NCBI RefSeq assembly: GCF_900103985.1
Contig: NZ_FNIE01000007.1
Location: forward strand, 62,001 to 126,000
DNA: 64,000 nucleotides
Direction of reading: 5' to 3'
From: Actinacidiphila guanduensis
GTDB taxonomy: Bacteria; Actinomycetota; Actinomycetes; Streptomycetales; Streptomycetaceae
Shown here: positions 8,321 to 18,523 of the stretch, in pieces
Numbering within the stretch: the first letter of the stretch is position 1
Layout of the letters: the number at the start of each line of letters is the position of its first letter
The notes under the pieces: model-generated
Seen by the model: only the letters and a program-made list of their open reading frames with translations
What the model was told of the DNA's origin: nothing
Database searches by the model: none
Program-made: the position numbers and the translations under genes

Positions 8321-10132
8321 ATGGAGACCGTGACTACCTCCGCCTCGCACCCCGCCGGTGCCGCCGGCCACCACCTGTCCCCCGCCTTCCCCGGCCGCGC
8401 ACCCTGGGGGACGGCGAACAAGCTGCGGGCCTGGCAGCAGGGGGCCATCGACGCCTATGTGGCGCGGCAGCCGCGGGACTTCCTCGCGGTGGCCACCCCG
8501 GGCGCCGGCAAGACCACCTTCGCGCTCAGCCTCGCCTCCTACCTGCTCCACAACCATCTCGTGCAGCAGATCACCGTCGTCGCCCCCACCGAGCACCTCA
8601 AGACGCAGTGGGCGGACGCGGCGGCCCGGATAGGGATCAGGCTGGACCCGGAGTACAGCGCCGGCCCGGTGTCGCGGGAGTACCACGGCGTCGCCGTGAC
8701 GTACGCGGGCGTCGGCGTGCGCCCGATGCTGCACCGCAACCGCTGCGAGCAGCGCAAGACGCTGGTGATCCTCGACGAGATCCACCACGCCGGCGACAGC
8801 CGCTCCTGGGGCGAGGCGTGCCTGGAGGCGTTCGAGCCGGCCACCCGCCGGCTCGCCCTGACCGGCACCCCGTTCCGCTCGGACACCAACCCGATCCCGT
8901 TCGTCACCTATGAGGAGGGCAACGACGGCATCCGCCGCTCCTCGGCCGACTACACCTACGGCTACGGCAACGCGCTCGCCGACGGCGTCGTCCGCCCGGT
9001 GATCTTCCTCAGCTACAGCGGCACCATGCGCTGGCGCACCAAGGCCGGCGACGAGCTGTCCGCCCGGCTCGGCGAGCCGATGACCAAGGACGCCACCGCC
9101 CAGGCGTGGCGCACCGCGCTCGCCCCCACCGGCGAGTGGATCCCCAACGTGCTGCGCGCCGCCGACCAGCGGCTCACCGAGGTCCGCAAGGCCATCCCGG
9201 ACGCCGGCGGCCTGGTGATCGCCAGCGACCAGGACACCGCCCGCTCCTACGCCAAGCTGCTGCGCGAGATCACCGGCCACAAGGCCACTGTGGTGCTCTC
9301 CGACGATACGGGCGCCTCCAAGCGGATCGAGGAGTTCAGCGCCTCGCAGGACCGCTGGATGGTCGCGGTCCGGATGGTCTCCGAGGGCGTGGACGTGCCG
9401 CGCCTGGCGGTCGGGGTGTACGCGACGACGATCTCCACGCCGCTGTTCTTCGCCCAGGCGGTGGGCCGCTTCGTCCGCTCCCGGCGGCGCGGCGAGACCG
9501 CGTCGGTCTTCCTGCCGACCATCCCCACCCTGCTGGAGTTCGCCGGCGAGATGGAGGTCGAGCGCGACCACGTGCTCGACAAGCCCGGCAAGGCGGGCGA
9601 GGAGGACCCGTTCGCCGAGGAGGACCAACTCCTCGCCGAGGCCGAACGGGCCGAGGACGAGGCCACCGACGACGACCAACTGCCCTTCGAGGCCCTGGAG
9701 TCCGACGCGGTCTTCGACCGGGTGCTCTACGACGGCGCCGAGTTCGGCATGCAGGCCCACCCCGGCAGCGAGGAGGAGCAGGACTACCTCGGCATCCCGG
9801 GCCTGCTGGAGCCGGACCAGGTGCAGATACTGCTGCAGCGGCGGCAGGCCCGGCAGATCGCGCACAGCCGCAAGAAGCCGGACGAGGAGGCGGACCTGCT
9901 GGAGCTGCCGGCCGAGCGGCGCCCGGTCGTCAGCCACCGCCAACTGCTGGAGCTCCGCAAGCAGTTGAACACCCTTGTCGCCGCATACCACCACCAGAGC
10001 GGCAAACCGCACGGAGTGGTGCACAACGAGCTGCGGCGGGTCTGCGGCGGGCCGCCCAGCGCCGAGGCGACGGCGGGTCAACTCACCGAGCGGATCAAGA
10101 AGGTCCAGGAGTGGGCGACCCGGATGCGGTGA
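8321..10132 (+). CDS. DEAD/DEAH-box superfamily 2 helicase
   Basis: 603 residues. The N-terminal RecA-like domain carries a Q-like region (LRAWQQGAIDAYVARQPRDF), Walker A TPGAGKTTF (about residues 58-66), Walker B DEIHH, and motif III LTGTPFR. The second RecA domain ends with motif VI-like FAQAVGRFVRSRRRGE. After about residue 420 comes a strongly acidic stretch (EEDPFAEEDQLLAEAERAEDEATDDD) and a ~120-residue C-terminal domain I do not recognise. The core resembles XPB/SSL2 and RadD-type helicases that remodel DNA in repair. No methylase, nuclease or other defence gene is next to it, so a housekeeping repair role is more likely than phage defence. Confidence 0.88.
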   Translation: METVTTSASHPAGAAGHHLSPAFPGRAPWGTANKLRAWQQGAIDAYVARQPRDFLAVATPGAGKTTFALSLASYLLHNHLVQQITVVAPTEHLKTQWADAAARIGIRLDPEYSAGPVSREYHGVAVTYAGVGVRPMLHRNRCEQRKTLVILDEIHHAGDSRSWGEACLEAFEPATRRLALTGTPFRSDTNPIPFVTYEEGNDGIRRSSADYTYGYGNALADGVVRPVIFLSYSGTMRWRTKAGDELSARLGEPMTKDATAQAWRTALAPTGEWIPNVLRAADQRLTEVRKAIPDAGGLVIASDQDTARSYAKLLREITGHKATVVLSDDTGASKRIEEFSASQDRWMVAVRMVSEGVDVPRLAVGVYATTISTPLFFAQAVGRFVRSRRRGETASVFLPTIPTLLEFAGEMEVERDHVLDKPGKAGEEDPFAEEDQLLAEAERAEDEATDDDQLPFEALESDAVFDRVLYDGAEFGMQAHPGSEEEQDYLGIPGLLEPDQVQILLQRRQARQIAHSRKKPDEEADLLELPAERRPVVSHRQLLELRKQLNTLVAAYHHQSGKPHGVVHNELRRVCGGPPSAEATAGQLTERIKKVQEWATRMR

Positions 10133-10467
10133 CACCCCGGCGCGTGGTGTCACTGGCGCGAGTGACAACCGGTGCCGCTCACCGCGAAATTTCCGGCAGC
10201 GGATTGTACGTGTCTCGGCCGGATTGCGTGCGTTCGGCGCCCCAAAAACAGGTCAAGACAGCGCCCGGATTGTGGACGACCTCTTCCGCTCAGCGGTACT
10301 CCCTCGCTACGGTGCCGGTCACGCACGCGCCGTGGCAGTGCAGCCGCGGAGCGCAGCCGGTAACGAACCGACCGGCGGCCTCTCGCGCACTGCCGCGGGA
10401 CCGGCAGTGCGTACCCGACGCTCGGGGAGTGCGAGATGCGCCGCCGATTTCACGAGGAGGGGGCGTC
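10133..10467. other. Intergenic region upstream of the IclR gene (335 bp)
   Basis: No gene seen. The hexamer GGATTG occurs three times in its middle part (10201-10206, 10221-10226, 10267-10272), the first two copies being exactly 20 bp apart and embedded in similar flanks (GCGGATTGTACGTG and GCCGGATTGCGTGCG). They may be operator half-sites for the following IclR-type regulator; this is inference. The stretch around 10240-10260 (CCCCAAAAACAGGTCAAGAC) is unusually A-rich for this genome and could be the promoter. Confidence 0.4.
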
Positions 10468-11241
10468 GTGACCGCGGAGACGTCTCAAACGCTCGACCGG
10501 GGCCTGCGGGTCCTGAAGCTGCTGGCCGATACCGACCACGGCCTGACGGTGACGGAGTTGGCCGGCAAGCTGGGCGTGAACCGGACGGTGGTCTACCGCC
10601 TGCTCGCCACGCTGGAGCAGCACTCGCTGGTCCGCCGGGACCTCGGCGGGCGGGCCCGGGTGGGGCTCGGCGTGCTGGGGCTGGCGCACCAGGTGCACCC
10701 GCTGCTGCGGGAGGCCGCGCTGCCCGCGCTGCGCTCGCTCGCGGAGGACATCGGCGCCACCGCGCACCTCACCCTCGTCGACGGCTCCGAGGCGCTGGCC
10801 GTCGCGGTCGTCGAACCCACCTGGACCGACTACCACGTGGCCTACCGCACCGGGTTCCGCCACCCGCTCGACCGCGGGGCCGCCGGGCGGGCCATCCTCG
10901 CCGGCCGCGGCATGCAGCCCGCGCCGGACGGCATCGGCTGGGAGCGGGCGGCGGGGGAGGACGTCGAGTACGCGGACTTCGCCGACTACGGGGTGCGGAC
11001 CGCCGTCGCCGGCGACGGCACCGACCGCGTCCTGGGCGCCGGGGGCACCACCAACCAGCTCCGCTACGTCATCGCCAAGGGCGACCTCGAATCGGGCGCG
11101 AGCGGCGCCGCGGCCCCCCTCGTCGGCGTCCCCGGCATCGAGGGCAGCGTCGGTGTCGTCATGCTCGCCGACGCGGTCCCCGAACGTGTCGGCCTCCGCG
11201 TCGTCGAAGCGGCCACCGAAGTCTCCGAGGCCCTTCGCTAG
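10468..11241 (+). CDS. IclR-family transcriptional regulator
   Basis: 257 residues from GTG 10468, preceded by the strong ribosome site GAGGAGGGGG (10454-10463). The frame is open for far longer upstream, but that is antisense or shadow sequence of the helicase gene. The N-terminal winged helix-turn-helix (about 5-65: LKLLADTDHGLTVTELAGKLGVNRTVVYRLLATLEQHSLV) is followed by a GAF-like IclR effector domain (about 75-257; HPLDRGAAGRAILAGRG). Such proteins usually repress or activate a nearby catabolic operon in response to a small carboxylate. No catabolic gene is adjacent: the next gene codes for a Lon-like protease 211 bp downstream. Target and effector are unknown. Confidence 0.9.
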   Translation: MTAETSQTLDRGLRVLKLLADTDHGLTVTELAGKLGVNRTVVYRLLATLEQHSLVRRDLGGRARVGLGVLGLAHQVHPLLREAALPALRSLAEDIGATAHLTLVDGSEALAVAVVEPTWTDYHVAYRTGFRHPLDRGAAGRAILAGRGMQPAPDGIGWERAAGEDVEYADFADYGVRTAVAGDGTDRVLGAGGTTNQLRYVIAKGDLESGASGAAAPLVGVPGIEGSVGVVMLADAVPERVGLRVVEAATEVSEALR

Positions 11242-11440
11242 TACGGTGCGGATTCCCGAGTACGGTGTGGATTCTCGCCGTTCGGGTCCCCGTCTCGTCG
11301 CCGCCTGCCGCACCATCCGGCCACGGCGAGGCGGTACTCGGCACCGTAGGGAACCCTTCGCGGCGGGAGCCGCGGGCCCGCCGCCGGCCTGGCGGCCGGG
11401 AACGGCGGGAACCCCCGCGGCGGGTAGCCGAGCCCCCCGA

Positions 11441-11446
11441 TAAGCT
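11441..11446 (+). promoter_or_regulatory. -10 box of a probable leaderless promoter (Lon-like protease)
   Basis: TAAGCT is followed by six bases and then the ATG at 11453. No Shine-Dalgarno sequence is present between them, which fits a leaderless transcript. Confidence 0.55.
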
Positions 11447-11452
11447 CGCGGC

Positions 11453-12241
11453 ATGCTGGGACTCTCACGCCGTACCGTGACCCTGCTCGCCTGCGCCGTG
11501 GTCGTGGTCGTGCTGGTCCTGGTCGCCGCGCTCGCGCCGCTGCCGATCTCGATCGTGGAGCCGGGGCTGACCGCGAACGTGCTCGGCGCGAACAAGGGCA
11601 CCCCGGTGATCTCCATCAGCGGCGTGCCGGTGCGCCGTACGAGCGGCCAGCTGCGGATGGTGACCGTCGCGGCCACCGCCCCCAACGCCTCCGTGCACGT
11701 CGCCGACGTCGCCAAGGCGTGGTTCCGCACCGACGAGGCCGCCATGCCGCGCGACTCGGTCTACCCCAGCGGCGGCTCCGTGAAGGAGATCGAGCGCGAG
11801 AACACCAAGGAGATGACCGACTCCCAGCAGGACGCGACCGCCGCGGCGCTGAAGCACCTGAAGCTGTCGCCCTCGCAGGTGAAGGTGACCCTGCGGCTCG
11901 CCGACGTCGGCGGCCCCAGCGCAGGCCTGCTCTTCACCCTCGGCATCATCGACAAGATCGACGGCGACGGCCACGGCGGCGACCTCACCGGCGGCCGCAC
12001 GATCGCCGGCACCGGCACCATCGACGCGGCCGGGAAGGTCGGCGCCGTCGGCGGGGTGCCGCTGAAGGAGAAGGCGGCCCGCCGCGACGGCGCCACCGTC
12101 TTCATCGTCCCCAGGGACGAGTGCAGCGACGCCACCGCCCAGCTCCCCGGCGGTTTGAAGCTGATCCCGGTCACCACCCTGGACGGCGCGCTGACGGCCC
12201 TCGCCGACCTGCGGGCGGGCCGCGCAACCCCGAGCTGCTGA
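11453..12241 (+). CDS. Membrane-anchored Lon-like (S16) serine protease without PDZ domain
   Basis: 262 residues. One N-terminal membrane helix (about 8-30, Val/Leu-rich) is followed by an extracytoplasmic region and a Lon-type proteolytic domain at the C terminus. The nucleophile is in GGPSAGLLFTLGIID (Ser156) and the second catalytic residue in GVPLKEKAARRDGA (Lys205 or Lys207). This resembles the YlbL/'PDZ-containing S16' family, but those proteins are ~340-360 residues and carry a PDZ domain between anchor and protease; here the spacer (about 32-125) is too short and shows no PDZ GLGF-type loop. Likely role: cleavage of membrane or surface proteins. Its start has a leaderless promoter. 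It is monocistronic between an IclR gene and the AsnC gene. Confidence 0.85.
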   Translation: MLGLSRRTVTLLACAVVVVVLVLVAALAPLPISIVEPGLTANVLGANKGTPVISISGVPVRRTSGQLRMVTVAATAPNASVHVADVAKAWFRTDEAAMPRDSVYPSGGSVKEIERENTKEMTDSQQDATAAALKHLKLSPSQVKVTLRLADVGGPSAGLLFTLGIIDKIDGDGHGGDLTGGRTIAGTGTIDAAGKVGAVGGVPLKEKAARRDGATVFIVPRDECSDATAQLPGGLKLIPVTTLDGALTALADLRAGRATPSC

Positions 12242-12268
12242 CGCCCCGGGAGCCCGCCGGCGGCTTGC

Positions 12269-13988
<1,720 letters not shown>

Positions 13989-14003
13989 GGACACCGCCGT
14001 CCC

Positions 14004-14042
14004 GCCCCTCCGAGGATCTTTTCCACCCTCCCTCGGAGGGGC
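14004..14042 (+). terminator. Hairpin terminator after hpd
   Basis: GCCCCTCCGAGG (14004-14015) pairs perfectly with CCTCGGAGGGGC (14031-14042) around a 15-nt loop that contains TCTTTTCC. It lies between hpd and the next gene in the same direction, so the two are probably separate transcripts. Confidence 0.75.
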
Positions 14043-14064
14043 TCGCGCGTGCGAGGCTGTACGT

Positions 14065-15435
14065 ATGCGCGAGGAGCTGATGGACGAACTGGCGGCGGGC
14101 CTGCCGCCGGAGGCGGTGATCGCCGACCCCGACGTCGTCGCCGGGTACGCCCGGGACATGGCCGGGTTCTCGGCGGCCGGCACCGCGGCCGTGCTGGTGC
14201 GGCCCCGCACCACCGAGCAGGTGCAGCACGTGATGCGCACGGCCACCGCGCTGCGGGTGCCGGTGGTGCCGCAGGGCGCGCGGACCGGCCTGTCCGGCGG
14301 GGCGAACGCCGTGGACGGCTGCATCCTGCTGTCGCTCACCGCGATGGACCGCATCCTGGAGATCGACCCGGTGGACCGGATCGCCGTGGTGGAGCCGGGC
14401 GTGGTGAACGCGGCGCTGTCCAAGGCCGCCGCCGAGTACGGCCTGAGCTACCCGCCGGACCCCTCCAGCTGGGAGAGCTGCACCATCGGCGGCAACATCG
14501 GCACCGGCGCCGGCGGCCTGTGCTGCGTGAAGTACGGGGTGACGGCCGAGTACGTGCTCGGCCTGGAGGTCGTGCTCGCCGACGGCCGGCTGCTGACCAC
14601 CGGCCGGCGCACCGCCAAGGGCGTCGCCGGCTACGACCTGACCCGGCTGTTCGTGGGTTCTGAGGGCACCCTCGGCGTCGTCGTCAAGGCGGTGCTGGCG
14701 CTGCGGCCCACCCCGGCGCCGCAACTCGTGCTGGCGGCGCAGTTCCCGTCCACCGGCGCGGCCGGGGCGGCGGTGGGCGCGGTCATGGCGAGCGGCCGGA
14801 CGCCCTCGCTGCTGGAGCTGATGGACCGCACCACCGTCCGCGCGGTCAACGAGCTGACCCGCATGGGCCTGCCGGAGAGCACCGAGGCGCTGCTGCTGGC
14901 CGCCTTCGACACCCCGGACCCGGCCGCGGACCTCGCGGCGGTGGCGGAGCTGTGCCGGGCGGCGGGCGCCACCGAGGTGGTGCCGGCCGACGACCCGGCC
15001 GAGTCCGAGATGCTGCTGCAGGCGCGGCGGATGTCGCTGCCCGCACTGGAGCGGCTGGCGTCGGCCACCCTCATCGACGACGTGTGCGTGCCGCGGGCGA
15101 GGCTGGCCGACATGCTGGACGGCGTCGCGGCCGTCGCCGCCAAGTACGACCTCACGATCGGGGTGTGCGCGCACGCCGGCGACGGCAACACCCATCCCAT
15201 CGTGTGCTTCGACGGCCAGGACGAGGAGCAGACCCGCCGGGCCCGCGAGTCCTTCGACGAGATCATGGCGCTCGGCCTGTCGCTGGGCGGCACCATCACC
15301 GGCGAGCACGGCGTGGGCCTGCTCAAGCGCGAGTGGCTGGCCCGCGAACTCGGCTCCACCGGGCTGGAGATCCAGCGCGGGGTCAAGGCGGTCTTCGACC
15401 CGCTCGGGCTGCTCAACCCGGGCAAGGTGCTCTGA
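14065..15435 (+). CDS. FAD-linked oxidase, GlcD/D-lactate dehydrogenase-like
   Basis: 456 residues. The N-terminal PCMH-type FAD-binding domain (about 35-215) shows VVPQGARTGLSGGAN and the PP-loop region GNIGTGAGGLCCVKYG; the C-terminal FAD-oxidase domain includes AHAGDGNTHP (metal/substrate His), GEHGVGLLKREWL and the closing DPLGLLNPGKVL. These are hallmarks of the glycolate oxidase GlcD, D-lactate or D-2-hydroxyacid dehydrogenase group, which oxidises 2-hydroxy acids to 2-keto acids. No GlcE/GlcF partner genes are adjacent, so it likely works alone. GAGGCT six bases before the ATG suggests a leaderless start. Exact substrate unknown. Confidence 0.9.
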   Translation: MREELMDELAAGLPPEAVIADPDVVAGYARDMAGFSAAGTAAVLVRPRTTEQVQHVMRTATALRVPVVPQGARTGLSGGANAVDGCILLSLTAMDRILEIDPVDRIAVVEPGVVNAALSKAAAEYGLSYPPDPSSWESCTIGGNIGTGAGGLCCVKYGVTAEYVLGLEVVLADGRLLTTGRRTAKGVAGYDLTRLFVGSEGTLGVVVKAVLALRPTPAPQLVLAAQFPSTGAAGAAVGAVMASGRTPSLLELMDRTTVRAVNELTRMGLPESTEALLLAAFDTPDPAADLAAVAELCRAAGATEVVPADDPAESEMLLQARRMSLPALERLASATLIDDVCVPRARLADMLDGVAAVAAKYDLTIGVCAHAGDGNTHPIVCFDGQDEEQTRRARESFDEIMALGLSLGGTITGEHGVGLLKREWLARELGSTGLEIQRGVKAVFDPLGLLNPGKVL

Positions 15436-15489
15436 GCGGCCCTGCGCCGCGCGGGCCCGCCGCCCGTGCCCGACCGGGCCGCCGCCCGC

Positions 15490-16002
15490 TCAGGCACCGG
15501 CATCCGGGGTCTCCTCGCCGCCGGGCACTCCGTTCTCGCCGGGCCGCCGGGCGCGCGGGGAGCGGTCGGGCAGCCACATCTCGTCGCCGGCCGCGGGCGC
15601 CAGCAGCCGGCTGAGCCCGTCGTCCATGCCCAGCTGGTCGAACTCCGTGCCGGGCGGCACCAGGCGCAGGGTGCGCTCCAGCCAGGCGGCCACCGGCGAG
15701 GAGGGCGCCTCCAGCAGGGCGTCGCCGTCGGGAGAGCTGAGCGCCATGCACAGCACGCTGCGGCCGGCCACCTTCGTCGGCCAGACCCGCACATCGCCGT
15801 GCCCGCACGGCCGGAAGACGCCCTCCACGATCAGCTCACGGGCGAACGTCCAGTTGACGGGCGCCTCCGAGCCGATGTGGAAGGTCACGTGCACGGCGTA
15901 CGGGTCGTCCGTGCGGTACGTCAGCCTGGCCGGCACCGGAATGCTTCGTTCCGGGGACAGCACGAGCTGCATTTCGAGTTCGCGTTCCACCACGTTCTGC
16001 AT
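15490..16002 (-). CDS. ssgG: SsgA-like sporulation/cell-division protein, probably SsgG
   Basis: 170 residues from ATG 16002, with the ribosome site GAGGAAAGGA a few bases upstream. The SALP (SsgA-like protein) fold fills the first ~135 residues: PVPARLTYRTDDPYAVHVTFHIG, WTFARELIVEGVFRPCGHGDVRVWPT, CMALSSPDGDALLEAPSSPVAAWLERT and PPGTEFDQLGMDD are all family landmarks. A ~35-residue charged tail follows. SALPs are small cytoplasmic proteins unique to morphologically complex actinobacteria and steer septum placement and spore-wall steps. The assignment to SsgG rests on my memory that S. coelicolor ssgG lies near a GlcD-like oxidase gene and hpd; the SALP family itself is certain. Confidence 0.88.
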   Translation of the reverse strand: MQNVVERELEMQLVLSPERSIPVPARLTYRTDDPYAVHVTFHIGSEAPVNWTFARELIVEGVFRPCGHGDVRVWPTKVAGRSVLCMALSSPDGDALLEAPSSPVAAWLERTLRLVPPGTEFDQLGMDDGLSRLLAPAAGDEMWLPDRSPRARRPGENGVPGGEETPDAGA

Positions 16003-16281
16003 GAGTCCGACGTCCTTTCCTCGGCGCGGTGGCCCCTGGGGCGGGCTGTGCCGGCGGGGCCTGCACCTGGAAGAGAGCGCGTGCCTCACCCACCATTACG
16101 CGGCTTCCCACAATCCGGTTCAGATTTCCCGAACGACGGGCGCGGACCGGCCGGTCGCGGTAAGGACACCGGGAGAGGCGGTGCGCCGGACCGCGGGTGA
16201 CGGGGCGGACCCACCGGGTCGCGCCGTCTGGTAGATGTGGACGTAACACCCCCGGCCGAGCAGATACGGAACCCGTGAAGC

Positions 16282-18162
16282 ATGAGCGCACCCACGTCTG
16301 GCTCCTCCGGTTCTGAGCCCGCCGCCGCTCCGGTGCCGGGCTACTACCCCGACCCCTCGATCCCCGGCTACATCCGCTACTGGAACGGCTCGGCGTGGGT
16401 CCCGGGCACGAGCCGCCGCGCCCCGACCGACGGCAGCGCGCCGGAGCCGCCCGGCGGGCCGTCGGCGCAGTCCGGACCGTCCGCCGTGATGCCCCTGCCC
16501 GACCGACTGGCCCCGGCCGTGGACGAGTCGGGGCCGATGTTCCTCGACGAGGACCCGGCCGCGCCCCGGGCCGAGCACGGCCCCGGCCCGTCCGTCCCGG
16601 ACCCGCGGGCCCCGCTCACCCAGGACGACGTCCCCGCGTGGCCAGAGCCCCGCCCCGCCGAGCCCGAACTGCCGCGCATCTCCTGGGGCGCCCAGTCGGC
16701 CCGCGGCGAGCAGGGCTCGGCAAGCGGCGAGCAGGGTGCGGCCGCCGACCCGTACGCCGCGGCCCCGTACGCGGGCGGGGCGCCCGCCCACCCGGCGGCC
16801 GAGGGGCCCGCTGCTGGCTCCGGCGAATTCGGCGCACAGGGTCCGGCCACGCCCGAACTCCAGGGCCCCTCGCCCCAGCACGCCCTGCCCGGCGCCGCGG
16901 CCCGGTCCGAGCCGCCCTTGGTGGCGGGCCCCAACTTCGGTGCCCCGCAAGGAGTTCCGCCCCAGTCGCCGCCTTCGGGCCCGGCGGGCGGTGGGGCCTC
17001 GCCGGGTGGCTCCGGCGGTTACGGTCACCCGGGCGCGCAGGGTCCGGCGGGCGCCGGCGGTTACGGCCATCCCGGTGCGCAGGGCGTGGCGGGTGGCGTG
17101 TCCGCGGAGGGTCCGGCGGAGTTCGGCGCGGGTCCCAACTTCGGCCCGCCGCAGGGGGTTCCGGTCCAGCCGGCGCCGTCGGGCCCGGCGGGCGGTGCGG
17201 CCTCGCCGGGCGGTTCCGGTGATTACGGCTACCCCGGTCCGCAGGGTGCGGCGGGCGTCGGCGGTTACGGTTACCCGGGTCCGCAGGCCGCGCAGGGTCC
17301 GGCGGGCGGCCCGGCCGCTCCGGGGCGTCCCGGTGGTTACGGCTATCCGGGCCCGCAGGGCTTCGGGGGTGGTGCGCCTGCCGGCGGCCCGGCGGGGAGT
17401 CCGGCGTCGCCGGGCGGCTACGGCTACCCCGGTCCGCAGAACCTCGCCGGCGGCGCGTCAACCGCGGGCCCGGCCGCGGGCACCCCGAACGGGCCCGCCG
17501 CCCAGAGCCCGGCCGCGGGCGGCATCCTCGGTACCCCGTCAGGTCCCGGCGCCCAGAGCCCGGGTGGTCCCGGGGCGTCCGTGCCGTGGGCCGCGCAGGT
17601 GCAGGACCTGGCACGGGCGGAGGGTGTCGTACCGTGGCGGCCGCCGGCCGACGACCCGTTCGGCGCGGCCCGCGCCCCGGAGCGGCCCGCGGGGCTGGTG
17701 CGCAGGTTCGTGGCGCGGCTGATCGACACCGTGCTGGTGGGCGCGCTGACCGCGCTGGCCGCGGTGCCGCTCGGCACGGCCGCCTACCACCACGCCAAGG
17801 ACAAGGTGGACCAGGCCAAGCTGACCGGCGAAACGGTGCGGGTCTGGCTGATCGACAGCACCACCGGCGCCCAACTCGGCGGCGTCCTCGCCGTGTTCGT
17901 GATCGTGTGCCTGCTGCTCGAAGTGCTGCCCACCGCCCGCTGGGGGCGCACCGCGGGCAAGCGGCTGGTCGGCCTGCAGGTGCTGGACATCGAGGGGCAA
18001 CTGCCCCCCGGCTTCGGCGCGAGCCTGCGCCGCTGGCTGACCCGCACCGTGCTGGACCTGGTGGTCGTCGGCGTGGTGGGCGTGGCGTGGTGCCTCTTCG
18101 ACCGCCCGTGGAAGCAGTGCTGGCACGACAAGGCAGCCCGCACGTTCGTCGCCGGCAGCTGA
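16282..18162 (+). CDS. RDD-family membrane protein with DUF2510 head and Gly/Pro-rich repeats
   Basis: 626 residues in three parts. Residues ~13-40 are a DUF2510 motif (GYYPDPSIPGYIRYWNGSAW). Residues ~50-450 are low-complexity Pro/Gly/Ala sequence with many GGYGYPGPQ- and GGYGHPGAQ-like repeats. Residues ~470-626 are the RDD domain with three membrane segments: LVRRFVARLIDTVLVGALTALAAV, GGVLAVFVIVCLLLEVLP and the segment before the terminal DRPWKQCWHDKAARTFV signature. The function of RDD proteins is poorly known; some members exchange Na+ or K+ for protons. Two smaller RDD genes follow in the same direction. It starts 280 bp from the divergent ssgG gene. Confidence 0.88.
   Translation: MSAPTSGSSGSEPAAAPVPGYYPDPSIPGYIRYWNGSAWVPGTSRRAPTDGSAPEPPGGPSAQSGPSAVMPLPDRLAPAVDESGPMFLDEDPAAPRAEHGPGPSVPDPRAPLTQDDVPAWPEPRPAEPELPRISWGAQSARGEQGSASGEQGAAADPYAAAPYAGGAPAHPAAEGPAAGSGEFGAQGPATPELQGPSPQHALPGAAARSEPPLVAGPNFGAPQGVPPQSPPSGPAGGGASPGGSGGYGHPGAQGPAGAGGYGHPGAQGVAGGVSAEGPAEFGAGPNFGPPQGVPVQPAPSGPAGGAASPGGSGDYGYPGPQGAAGVGGYGYPGPQAAQGPAGGPAAPGRPGGYGYPGPQGFGGGAPAGGPAGSPASPGGYGYPGPQNLAGGASTAGPAAGTPNGPAAQSPAAGGILGTPSGPGAQSPGGPGASVPWAAQVQDLARAEGVVPWRPPADDPFGAARAPERPAGLVRRFVARLIDTVLVGALTALAAVPLGTAAYHHAKDKVDQAKLTGETVRVWLIDSTTGAQLGGVLAVFVIVCLLLEVLPTARWGRTAGKRLVGLQVLDIEGQLPPGFGASLRRWLTRTVLDLVVVGVVGVAWCLFDRPWKQCWHDKAARTFVAGS
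16990..17450 (+). repeat. Coding tandem repeats (GGYGYPGPQ-type units) in RDD gene
   Basis: Degenerate ~27-60 bp units encode GGYG(Y/H)PG(P/A)Q followed by a variable Ala/Gly/Pro spacer. The sequence GGTTACGG with a following CCGGGTCCGCAG-like block recurs about eight times. This is coding sequence, not an array of noncoding repeats. Confidence 0.7.
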
Positions 18163-18523
18163 CGGCGACGGCTGACGGCGGCGGCCGACGTCCGGCGACG
18201 GCGGCCGCGGGCGCACCCGGTTCCGTACGCGGCCGGCCCCGACCGGTGCCGGCCGGTTGCGGGTGCCGGCAACTCATGGTTGCCGGCCGGGCCGGTGCCG
18301 TAGCGGTCACGCCTGACCGCTACGGCCGGCTGCGGGTGCCGGTGTCTCCCGGCGGTGGCCGCGCGCGAGCCCGGGACCGTACCCGCGGCGGGTCACGCCT
18401 GACGGTTGCGGCCCGTTGCGGTTCTCCGGGCCTGTGGGCAACCGCTCTCGGGGCGCCCGGTGCCGTACTCCGATCGGCTGCCGTCCGCGGGCGGGCGCGC
18501 GAGTGGCGGGATTGACTCGGTCC
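18163..18523. other. Intergenic region with two perfect hairpins (361 bp)
   Basis: No gene seen. GCCGGCAAC-tcatg-GTTGCCGGC (18265-18287) and CCGTAGCGGTCA-cgcc-TGACCGCTACGG (18298-18325) are perfect hairpins that probably end the transcript of the first RDD gene. A further GGGTCACGCCTGACGG copy at about 18390 repeats the second hairpin's core imperfectly. The rest is simple GC-rich sequence up to the start of the second RDD gene. Confidence 0.6.
18298..18325 (+). terminator. Perfect 12-bp hairpin, probable terminator of first RDD gene
   Basis: CCGTAGCGGTCA and TGACCGCTACGG flank the 4-nt loop CGCC. The 9-bp hairpin at 18265-18287 lies just before it, giving two stem-loops in series about 100-160 bp after the stop codon. 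Confidence 0.65.

Noticed and set aside
8321..10132. Helicase as part of a phage defence system
   Set aside because: The neighbours are an MFS transporter and an IclR regulator; no nuclease, methylase or other defence gene accompanies it.
6473..10168. A 1231-codon minus-strand open frame opposite the MFS and helicase genes
   Set aside because: It spans two real plus-strand genes and their gap, with low-complexity His/Gly/Arg protein sequence and no motif. Shadow of codon bias.
10468..11241. A much earlier start (from 9106) for the IclR gene
   Set aside because: The upstream part lies in another frame of the helicase gene and has no regulator motif; GAGGAGGGGG directly before GTG 10468 marks the start.
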